DNA of 64,000 bases from Tubulanus polymorphus (lineage: Eukaryota; Nemertea; Palaeonemertea; Tubulaniformes; Tubulanidae): positions 8,172,485 to 8,236,484 of the forward strand of contig NC_134027.1 in the NCBI RefSeq assembly GCF_964204645.1. The letters are read 5' to 3'. How positions within the stretch are numbered: the stretch's first letter is position 1; every line of letters starts with the position of its first letter. Below, piece after piece: positions 29,201 through 41,200 of the stretch. The translations under genes and the position numbers were made by a program. The notes under the pieces are model-generated. The model was not told where the DNA came from. It saw only the letters and a program-made list of their open reading frames with translations, and made no database searches.

Positions 29201-32200
29201 AGAATGTCGATTTGATGTGTGTTTTATTGAAAGAGATGTTTGAATAGTGAAATCGCTGTAAAACGAATGTGAGAAATTTCTGCAAAAACATCACTTATGT
29301 TTATCAAGAAAACTGACTTGAAAGTTTATCGATGCCTTGAAAAATAACATCTATATTGCTTGATATTGTCGACAGTAAATGATGTACTATGATTTTAATG
29401 ATATCAGGGTTTTGTGGGATTTGAATATATGGATCGATAATGAAATAAGCATTACGAAATAGATTTGATTATAAGTTAAACGCCGAAATTCACAATTATG
29501 TTTTGTTATTTTGAAACGCCAATATTGATGACGCAGTGCATATCGACTGATACAGAACCCCTTAGATAACGTGTAAGATATCAATGTAGATGAACATTAT
29601 TATAATGGTTTTCATGGCGTCAAAAAAGACATTTCACGTGAATAATCAAGATATTCGTAACCTTTTAAGGCATTTTTTCATTTTCATTTACGAGTGTTTT
29701 ACTTTGATGAATCACGCAGTTTTTGCCACTTTGCCCTCACTGACTAGAAGTTTCTTTGCGAGATCGATTACTCAGTAGAATTATTTATTTGGAAGAGACC
29801 GGGAACAAACAACTTGCCGGCCTCTTGTTCAGCCACCCACTCACTCACCTGCGTCGATTTAAGATGTGATAGATCACGATATTAATCAGCGAGGTTAGCG
29901 CCTTGCTACTAAAACGACTGCTTTGATCCACCGACCCGAAAGCAACCGATGGTTTTTACGCAGCAGTCTCGTCTCTCGTTTTACCAAGAATTTCGCGGGG
30001 CACCGGGTGTCAGTTTTAGCACCGTTTGACCCGCCGTTAAAACCGCCACCGTCTTAAATCATGATGTTCTAAACCCGAGATCACCGATTACGGCTTCTCG
30101 GAAAAAAAGCGCCGACCTACCGAACGCCTTTCTACCAAAACAGACCCAGCGTGAGCGAATATTTTACCTAAGCCATGCTTCAGATCATCGATCGAGCCTG
30201 CTGTGCGGGAAAATATTTACAGGTACATGAGAGGTTCCCGATCAAAGCGTAAAGCCGTCGTAAGAACGTATGTTCAATTCCGCGTTGATCAAAGATAAGA
30301 ATGTCTGACTCTTTCTATACGAGAATTCATCAGTAAGTCAACATTGTGTAAAGGAGTGTTTGCTTTAAAGTGTTCGTTTTTGGTATTCTGAAAAAGGAGA
30401 ACTTTTATCTGAGGAAAGGAAATTCATATTTATCATCATCATAATGATCATCAGATTTTCCGTAGAGCCATAGTTGTAAAATTGTCAAAGTCAAGATAGT
30501 TGTCTAGCTAGTTACATTATTTTGGTTTTTACTAAATATTCAGATAAACTATTTACCTGTAGCCTGTTATTGAAATATTAGTTATTTCGTTTTCTGAGAA
30601 ATCTTGCCTAGTCCAAATATCTACCCACGTACATCTAGTTACAATCTTTCAGTTCAATTGTTTGTTTAAAAATGTGGTATATGTGTGCATCTGTTCGGTA
30701 AGTATGGATCTTCTTTGCCTTAACTGGAGTCGAAATTCATTCAATTGTGGGTGGGGTCTAGTGAAAATCTGAGAAATTCTGAAAATTATGCAGATGTTTG
30801 GCCATTTTTAAAATGTATTTTACTTTATGGGTGGGTGGATTGATCCGCAGATGGTTTGCATTGAAACAACCTTTCTGGGTGTTAGAGAGCGCGCATAGTT
30901 TGTGCGATATTTATTAGATCGCCACCACTTTCTGATAGCACACGGTTTTAATGGCTTGCATATTGTGGTTCTCCGAATGATACAGGTATATCCCTGACCT
31001 GGTGAAGAGCGCCTGCGAACCATTGATTCATGTTAACCACAGCAAAACACTCCGATCTCTAAACCTCCTCCTCCTACTCACGAGAAACAAGGAATAGAAA
31101 CTTCAATAGATCGTATATACGCGTTCTACCTTCACTTGGATTTTATGCATTCGTGTTAAGTTTTGGAATTTCTTCGCAAAGTTTCTATTTATCTGTTCGA
31201 ATGGATTTTTTCAAATGGAGACCGTCGTTAATCATCGACAAGGAATAGTTCTTGTAGAAAAATATTCGGAAAGACTTTTTGTTGGATTCTGATATCGGTA
31301 GGTATCATGGTAATCTGACTGGTGTGGATGAATTCAAGTAGAGCAGGGCTGGACTGTATTTTGAATGAATGAATAGCAATTTTCATGAAGTCTGGCCCAA
31401 ATTATTGCTTAAGGATATGAAAATCAGGGACAGATTCAAGGGGAGGGTGCAGGGGATACGTACCCCCTCCTAAAAATGTCAAGTTGCTGAGAATGTTATA
31501 TATTAAACTGATACAGGAACTAGTTTTGGATTAGGAAGTTTTTCTCCGTATTTCTAAAAATGAATTTATTTTTTTTCGATTAACTTTCTGTGAGGAGCCC
31601 TTTTAATTTTATGAAATGCTCTTTTGTCAGACCCTAGATCCGTCTCTGTATATAATGTCAATGTTTTCAATAATGAATCAATCTCTGTCAAAATTATGCG
31701 AGGAGGGAGCATCGATGCCCCGTAAACTTAGATTATTTTGAATTGGGAGTAGACCTGTCGTCAATGTCTTGCCAGTTCACTCGCTGCTTTCGAAGTTAGA
31801 TGTAATCAGAATATTACACATTATGATCAAATATTGATGAGTTATTTATGGCCTCCAAACCTACTTAATGTAGTTATGTGACGTTTGTTGGATCCACCAT
31901 GTTTACCTCATCAATTGTTTACTGGATCTAGGAGCGCGCACGATGGTGATGAGTCAATTCTTTAATCAACGCTGGACTCAACTACGTCATCCCTCAGAGG
32001 AGCTGTATGTGCTCCGAATGATCATATCGTAGCCTTTGATGTATTGGAATTCATTCTAGTTTTATTCAGAATTATATTATTTAATGATGCTAGTCTGGAT
32101 GATGCCAATGGGTCTAGAAAGCTTTTTGATATATGAGGAAGTAATGAAAGATTTATCCCTTGAAGTCGCCAATTACAGATACAATACCACTTTTATCCAG

Positions 32201-35200
32201 GTTTGTACATCTGTATCCTCCACAACAGGTTTTAGAGGGGCGACCACTTCTTTCACTTTTTCATCCACCCCTCTGAAAATCAGCCTCCCCTTTACAAAAT
32301 ATCCACTGTCCCTACCAGAAATAAAAGATTACACTGAAATCGAGCTTTAATTTTCTGTGTTTTTTGGTGGTTGAAAGCCTTGCTACCTCAGCATGTCATA
32401 CACTTAACAATGAATGCAGCCCTTAAGGAATTCCAGCATATGGAGAAGATTTGTACATAGTCTAGATGAATTTGTGAAGAATATTCATTGTTTTTGGCCT
32501 AGCGTTTCGATTGATGTGGAGCTGATACATTGTATCCGTCGAGTAAAGAGTTTGTTTGACTCTAGAAAGTGTTTTAAGAGATAGACTACGGCCGAGCTGC
32601 TGATAATTCTGTCGCTTTCATTCATTTATCAGTATTTTTTCTTCTCGATGTTTTTGAGTGATTGATAGGCGAGATTTCGATGAAGACATTACCTGGCTGG
32701 CTGGCTGCTATGTGGTGATTTGAATCATTGATTTGTGTGGTTATTTTATTTGATAGCTCGCCACAGATGCTTACATCGCTGCATTCGATGTTATTTGGCT
32801 TTTCTTCAATTCTCAAATAACTTTATACACCACAACTAATTGTTTGTCAGTTGTATGTCAAAAGGTGGTTTGCTGGAGTCTGGAAATAGTCAGTAGTCAA
32901 TACTGTGTGATGCTTTGCTATGATGATTATTGAAGATTAACATAAATCTGGTAATAACGTCACGGCGATGAAAGACTCATTATCGAAAAGAAGACCTACC
33001 TGATATGCTGACCATAGAGAGGATTACCAGTATATGTGTTGATTCAATAAACCTGCTTACGTAATGATGGAATACCACCCAACCTTAGAATTTAGATGGA
33101 CAACACATTCTATTTTCCCATCAATTCTTGACCGCTGAGTTATATTGGCGATTTCAATTATTTTAGTTGGCGCAATCTGATCGGTCATATGCCTGCTTAA
33201 TTACCTCGATATTCCATCTGTGAGTCATCCATCAAACTGGCGTGGTCATCTAATCATTGATCTGTTTGTTCAACTGCTGGAAGACATGTTACAGTGTATT
33301 CAATATTGACCATCAGTTTCTAATCAATTCCACTTCTGAATGTGACACAATAATTGATCATTTGACCTCAGGTAATATCGATACATACATACACATATAT
33401 GAATACTATTGCCATGCACATCAGATTTCTATGTTAGAACCTCGTTAGCAATCATGTTTGTGATGTTTAGGTCGGATATTGATGAGACATTAACATATTT
33501 TGCATTATTTCAAGCTAGTATAAGATACTAAATATTATTGATGAAAGTAAGGTTGGGATTAACCTGGATGGTAAAAAGACTATGGGGTATCTGTTCGTTC
33601 TGATCCTTTGAACGAACACGATAAGTTTCATGATTGTGGCTGGTATCAAGTCAATTCGAGATGATGTCTTCTTGTTTCAATACATTTTCTGGACAGTTAG
33701 TCCATCCATGGTATGACCGATGAGGTTAAGCTTGGTCAGCCATGTGATCGTCGGATACAATCCCTCGTCTATCATATTGCGTGTAATAAACATAGAAATA
33801 GTACATACACACATTCGCGATATACGTAATGACGTTATTTGATTGAATTTCGATGAGGTCATTAAAGCGTTTCAGTCATTTCCTCTTTGAGAGATCGATG
33901 AGAGAAATTCTTCGCCTCCACTTCGATGGCGGTATTGTGTTGCGATTAGCGAAAGATTGTGTATTGTGATTCATGAGATGAGAGCCAGGTATGCGGCGGC
34001 AGCAGCAGCAGCAGCAGCAGGTTTCTTCATTCGTTCGTTCGGTTTCAGAATATTCATCAATAATCTCCGCCCGCAGTTCGATATGCAACCTTACCGTTCC
34101 CCGTTTTGCACCACTGCCGCCGCGTGTTACTCTCAAATGCTCGCCGACTACACCGTTGCACCTTGCTTCCGACTCTTGTTAACAAGCTCCGTTATGGTTG
34201 TTGAGAATTCCCGACGTCAGAGCGTTTCTACCGCCGCGCCGACACCGACAAAGAAAATATTGTCAGCGTTTACCTGAAAAATTGCCTACGTAGATATTTT
34301 GATGGGGGATTCGGAGGGTAGTAAAAAGCGCTTGGAGCTTGTATCATACACGCGTTTGAAGTCACGGTCACTGAAGCCGATGGGGTTATCGAGGACTCGA
34401 GGCATCAGCCTCGATGTGCTGTAATGTATTATCATCGTTATACCCGGTGATGTTGGCAAGTAGGTAACCAACCATCATTTTGAGAGCGCTGAAGCACTTT
34501 CAACGATAATGTAGTGTAACTCGAGGTTCTATTATTTCTTGTTCTATAGAAAAAGAAATACTTTTTTGCGTTGACATTTTCTTCTCGCTGCGAGAATCAA
34601 ACGCAGGATGATCTTGTACGTTATGGTACACTGTGAGTTTTGGACAATAGCAAGCTAAAACATATCACGTTTTATACAGTGTGAGAAATTAACCTGTATG
34701 GTGGTTTATTGTAAGGGGTCGATTGATCATTAAAAAAAGTCTTGTTATTGTCACTTATCATAACGCGTTTTCTATCTTGTGTCTTTACAGGAATTTTCAT
34801 TCTGTCTAACTCGTGGAGATCACTGTATTGACAAGCTGGCTGATGAAGAGAAGATACCACTGAAGGGTAAGTTACCTGATTCCACGTAGCTCGACTTACA
34901 TTTCGACGAGCAAGAGCCTGAAAATACGGTTCTTATTCCGTGTAGCAGTTGTTAGAGACAGTTATTTTTTTCATTCTTGCCAGATCATTTCATCTAGGGG
35001 GCTAGATCAGTGGCGTCAAAAGTAATCAGTGATTAGCATTTTAGACATTTGACCAGTGATGGTCTTTCATCAATTATTGTAGCTGGTATAGTTTCAATTG
35101 TTTTCTTCTGAAAATTTGTCTATAACATTTTCAGTTCATGTTTTTTAAAGGGTATTATTGTTGATCTAAATTCATCCGCCCCTTTTGGTTATTGTTGATC

Positions 35201-38200
35201 TGAATTCATCCGCCCCTTTCGGTTATTCGAGTCATTCCTTCAAGTCATTTTCATGATACTTTTATCATCTGTGTATCAGTCGATGCACAGCCACAACTGC
35301 TGCGCCCCAGTTTCCTATATCCGATCATATGGTATAGCGAAGAATCATAACGGCAGATTGGTTATTTTATTTCCGACAAGTGGTAATATGAATATCAGAT
35401 CATTTTCAGGTGGTAGTGATATCCCACATGCATCTGTAAAAATATTAATAATTTCATCCTTTCAAACGCCAACTGCGAGTTGTTAATTCTTGTAAGCTGA
35501 TCCACCAGTTAACAGCACTTCTTTGTCGGAAAACCTTCAATCCTTGTCTTTCCAATGAAAGTCGTCCACTAAAATTAGACTTCTTCAAGAATTTTTACTG
35601 AGAGAATCAGAATTTTATCTCGAGTGAAGAATGATATTAGGCTTTCCAATCTGGAAAGGTTATGATATTGTCGTAATCAAATTTTCATATGAACACATCT
35701 TAATTCTGTATGAATTAGGCTTTACTGTGGGTAACTGTTCATTGATGTAGGTGGGGTTCCTGGTTGTGGTCTTGTCACATTCATAGCCGCGATCACACGG
35801 AGAAGATTTGGCCTAGGCCAAATTGGCACCGATCCGGCTCGGGCCAAATTTGGCCCGTGCTTAATTAGAGAGCACGTTCATACGCAAACCATTCACTCGA
35901 TACTCAACAATACTCAAACAAAGCGAAGTGGATCATTTCCGGTGACAGTTGCAATTCAAATGCAATCATTTGCCTGGTGCTAGAATTAGGCTCGGGCCTG
36001 GTCCGACGTTTTTGGTCGGGTAGCGGCTTATATGCGAGGGAAAGTCGCTTTAACGCAAATATTACGGCTAATGAGATAAGCAGACAATTTCTGAATTATT
36101 CTGCGGAAGACATATACCTAGTAAGAGTTATATTGACATTGGACTTATGATTAGACTGAAAAATATCGATTATACCCTTACATTAATTGCTGTGCTGTGT
36201 AGAGCAATATGGCAGCAGTGGGATTCACATTAAGACGTGTTAGAAAGGTTTACTTCTGTAGGTTTTGACCCTCCAGGGGGGTAGCTTATATAATACCACC
36301 TGCCTGTCAATCAATCAACCTTCTACTATTGATCTGAAATCAATACTTATGATGCGTTTGTATTGCGAGAGTTTAGAAAGCCTACGAAGCCACTGAAATG
36401 CATCGATCGACTTGGATTCTGAATATATAAAGCAATATGAGATCTCCAGCTTTTAATTGATTTTATGAAGAAATTGTTAAGATATGATTTATGCTTGAAG
36501 CGCTAATTGCAAATAATGCATTTCAGTTTTATCCTAAATGTTTTTGGCGGGAATAGCTTACCAGAGCAAAGGAGGATAATGTCGAAAATGAAATGTTTCT
36601 TGTTTTTGTATTTCAGTGGTTCTGCCACCTCAGAAACTAAACAACACAACCAGAATACTTACTATAGACCACGAGTTTGAGAAAGATTTCGACAAAACGC
36701 CAATAGAATCCGAGACCGATAATACCAAAATTGGAGATAGTATAAATGTGGAGGTAAGTGGGTTAAGCATGAAATATATATTTCATAAGTTGCAGCTATG
36801 CCTGTGGATGCAAATGTGTAACCAGGCAATGCTCTACAAAAATATAATTACGTATTCGTCGATTCATAAGATGCTTATGACAGCATCACGAGAAGAAAGA
36901 TCATGAATGAGTGAATTCAGATGACTGATAAGTCTGATGGTTTGCCACACGTGTCGATCTTTCTATAGGGATTCTTCTTTTTAAGGTTTCGTCGACATCT
37001 TCTTAGTGTAAGCTAACGAATAGAGCGCCGATAAACCATGTATATACAACACTTAACAACCCCCTTACAAGGAGTCTTTATGAAAGTTTAAGGTTTCTTC
37101 TTTCCCTTTCCTTTTTTCCGCAAGCCAAGACTCCTTGGTTTATAAGTGCCCATGATCGTGACCACTCTATGGGAAAGTATCCCCTTGGAGGTCTCTGGTG
37201 TCCCATAGTAGGCACGTACTGGTAGCTACATGCCCTATTGCATTCACACATCTGTTGTTTCCAGTTTTACTGGTATCAGGGAAAAGTTTTACCTAGGTGG
37301 TATTATTAAGTACTTTACCTGTCCTAGCAGACTGAAGTATCATCTATCATCTATCATGCAGGGAATTGATGATGATCTGTTAACCGCATTACATAATGAT
37401 AAACCATAAGCTCAGTTAATGTATATTCCTGAGCTACCTGGAAAAACAAAGCACTATTGCCTGTGCACAGGGATTAGATATACTCAGTAGGTAGCTCAAG
37501 ATCTTTGAATTGAGATTCATACTCAAATTCACAATTGACACGAGGGAGTTGAATCTATAATTCATTACATTAGAACGTATGGAAATATTTCTAGGCGCAT
37601 TTTGATCGGTAAGAATTCTTTTGAATGGATCGAAAACTTTGACATTTATTGCATGAAGTAAATAATTTCAGTTTTATTCGAAAAAGTAGTTACACTGCTG
37701 CCGCTGCTGCTGCTGCACTTGGTGTAACTTATCGTTACTACTATAACCACACGAGCAGCAGATGCGCCGTTCGAAAACTTCAAAGCAAATTCTCTGAATA
37801 CTGCCTTCGAAACTCCGGTAATTTATAAGCCTAACGTTGCTCCATAAAACATATTCCTCGTTTTACTTTCATAGGGCGACCCGGTGATCTACGCAAAGCC
37901 GTTCCCATATTCGCCGTTCTTTTAAACCGAGTTTCTTAGATGTTGACCGAGTAGTTGTTTATTTCGATGACGTAACATGTCGTAAATTTGTCATTCCATG
38001 GTTTTCTCTTTCTCCCATAGAGAAAAAAAAAACATGAACGTGGCTGATTTATCTATTTTTATCGACCCAGTGAACTATTATTCCGTATCAAAGAACCCGT
38101 TTAATGATTACGGCATTAATTTGTTGTTGTCTACGGAATTGCCGATTTCGTGTACATGCGTAGGCCATAGTCCTGTACATTTCGCTGCGATTGGGTTTCG

Positions 38201-41200
38201 AGATTTCTTGAAAGAAATATTCCTTCAAACTGGTTTGCGATTAAATTTTGATCAACAATGATTTTGTTAATTTACTTCAAGGCGATCGAGTCTGATTTGG
38301 CATCCAGTCGTTTCGTCACTTTTCAAATCATCTTTTAGAATGATAGCGGATGAAAGGTGAAAGCAAGCTCCTGAAGGGTGGAAAGTGATCTTGCATTTTT
38401 CAATGTCTGTAACAGAATCTTGTTTTTCTCTTTTCAACTAATCTACGCAATAATTTCTTCAGCACAGTCAATTTACAACCTGAGACAATTACCAGGGTTA
38501 GAATGAATAACTTCACACGTTTTAGTCAGTCTAAGTATGTTGTCAGTAACCATGGATACAACACGCAGGAGTCATTTCGTTACTTGTTCTACAGATGACG
38601 TGATTCAGCGATAAAGTTTTTTTTACTTCTTGGCGTTAACCTTTTATGTAATGTCACAGGCGCCTTTACACACCACCACTAGTTAGATAGTTCCAAATGG
38701 GTCGCTATCTGGAACGGACCAAATCAGAGCGTGTAAAACGGAATGGACCAATTTGGAATGGACTAGTTTTGCTAGAATTTTGCTTGTGTGAATGTTCGTT
38801 CTAGATCGGAACGGACCAAATTAAGACCATTTTTAAGTAATGTAAAGTGGACACGGCTTTAGTGATGATAATCCTTTGTTGGTCAGAGTAGCAGATAGTT
38901 CGATAATTTGAAGACCGCGCGGTGCTATTTACTTGAGCTTTTCATTTCGTATCACCTATCGAAGCCATATTCTCCACACTTAGTCGACTGGGGACCGATT
39001 AGCTTTGTAGCGGATGACTTCTAACGGAGACCGTTTTTCTCCCCAGCGCGATCTAATTATACAATGTAATCATGTTGTACGCAGTAAACAGATCTTTTAT
39101 CTCGAATCTTTTTCTTTCTCGGCGACGAAACGAGACGTGAATAGGTGATACCTTGAATTACCGTTTTTCGAAATGTCAAGCTGTTTATCAGATATATTTC
39201 GAAATTGGACAATTGTTCAGCAGCGATTATTTAGAATAACTAGAAGGGGCTGATTCGAATCGAATCATTTTGATTTGAATCGAGCTTTGAAAGTTTATTC
39301 AGTACACCAGCTGGAAAAATGCTTCGGTGAGATAGCGATCGGCCTTGTCAACGAGCCAACGGACTTTTTGCCGTCGTCGTAAGAGTTTTCAATTGGCGCG
39401 ACTGATGCGTAGCTTCCTGACGCAAGGCTGGGTGGCTGTTGTAATTAGGATTGCGCCACTTGAGCGTTACTCCATTTCCGGGATTCTGAGCGGATCAAAG
39501 GTGGTTCTCGGCGATAGCGAATACCCGCGGTTCAATGCATCACTTCCATAATAACTAGTATCCTGTACGCGTGGCACCTGATTACCGAACATGATTTATT
39601 TTCTTTATGAAAGCGAAATAGCTTTCGAAATCTCCTTCCTCGTCGGGGTTTTTTTTCTCATTTCAGCGCATTTCGCGTCGTGATATCTTAGAATGGCGCC
39701 GTGCCGGAAAAGAAAGTTTCAATTTGTTGTTAAGAAATTGCGCGATGTTTTCAGTGAAAATAGAAATGGTTGCAGTTGATAATTCCAACTTCAGTATCAA
39801 ATGATCAGTTCATAATTGAAGAGCTGAATTACGCCAGCGGCCTTTGCTAATTGAATTTGTTTGATACATGTACGTATCCCAGTAATTATCTTCTGACAAG
39901 TTGTTTCTATCTTTTTCAGGAGTTTGAGTGCGGAGTGTCTGTTGAAGGGTCTGAAAAACAAGAATGGTCCTTCACTTTTTATGACTTTGATGGCCGAGGA
40001 AAGATAACTAAAGATGTAAGGCATTTTGCTATTGTTGAATACCAAAAGTTCATTTATGAGTCAAAAAAGAAATGCATTTTCTGATTTTGTATCATGACTG
40101 ATATATCAAGCTCAACTAGTGGAACTAACCCTACGACATTAAAGCCTTTTTAAACGGCATATAATATAATCCTAAAATGTATACCGGTAGTGTTTCAGCG
40201 AAAGATGTAAGGCATGTTGCTATTGTTATATTCAATGATAAAGAAGTCAGAGTAAAAAATATCAAGTAAATAACGAAATGTATTTTCTAATTTTGTATCA
40301 TGACTGATCTGATTTCCAGCTCAGCTACACTCCCCTATGACATTATAGCATTTTTATTTAAACAGCAAACAGCAATATACAAGTAGTGTTTCAGTGAATG
40401 TTTTACAGCTTGAAATTCAAACATTTTATGGGTTTACCATTGTTCCTCATGGGCGGATCTAGGAAATCGGGGTCCAGAAGAAAAGACAGGGCATTTCTCG
40501 GATAAATCAGGCATGTCAAAGGCCACTAGCGGGCTCCTACCCTCAGTGCTAAGATGTTTTTGAAGAAATACATCTTAAAAGATGCAAATTCCGAGAGGAT
40601 GAATGTCAAATTGGCATCTTTTTTACTATCTCTGTCTTGACGAAAAGGGCTCAGTGGGATGGGTCCGGATCCCAAAGACCATCCACTAAATCTCTCCCTT
40701 TTCCCTTCTAGTTAAGTTTTGTATGGTACTCGTATGTGAAAAAAAATGATTTCGTTGTCAGGTTTTGTAGTGTGTGCTCGTATTTCAGGACATATCGAGT
40801 CTGATGAAATCGTTGTGCGACGCGGTCGGTTCGTCGATCAAACTCAGTCACAGCGGTTCGAAAACGTTGCGCTTAAAACTGACCGTCGCTCCTGAAGGCG
40901 GCAAAGGCGAAAACGCGACGAAACTGTCCGGTCAAGAGAACTTCAAACTGAACAACCTTTCATCGCCGAACGACGAAAAGAAATCGAAGCGCACGAGTTC
41001 GGGTGATCAGCATCGACGCCACCTGGTGGAAATGATTCAGAAAAACATCGAACGCCATCATCGGCATACAAACATTAAGTAAGTTAAACTGACTCTTCAA
41101 ATTTCATCAGAACTTCAACCTTCGTAGATATATCTCTTACATTGAAATATATAACACAGAATTTGTTTATCTCTTCAGATTGTTATGTGTATGTAATATC

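Larger units (their letters stand above)
9052..34790 (+). other. nkd: nkd intron 2 (about 25.7 kb)
   Basis: This giant intron starts GTAAGT and ends in GTCTTTACAG. It carries many MITE-like repeats (listed separately), an 18-bp minisatellite and AT microsatellites. Between the repeats are CpG-richer patches, roughly 9480-9830, 10560-10990, 12640-13600, 16720-17110, 20800-21700, 23200-23520, 28480-29140, 29790-30300 and 33880-34270. Such patches could be enhancers, but that is inference. Open frames inside are mostly short and unlike known proteins. A possible optional exon is at 13366-13587. Confidence 0.75.

Noticed and set aside
33957-34277. Open frames with poly-Ala, poly-Gln or poly-Cys runs on both strands
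   Set aside because: They arise from a CAG trinucleotide repeat; the rest of the frames resembles nothing known.
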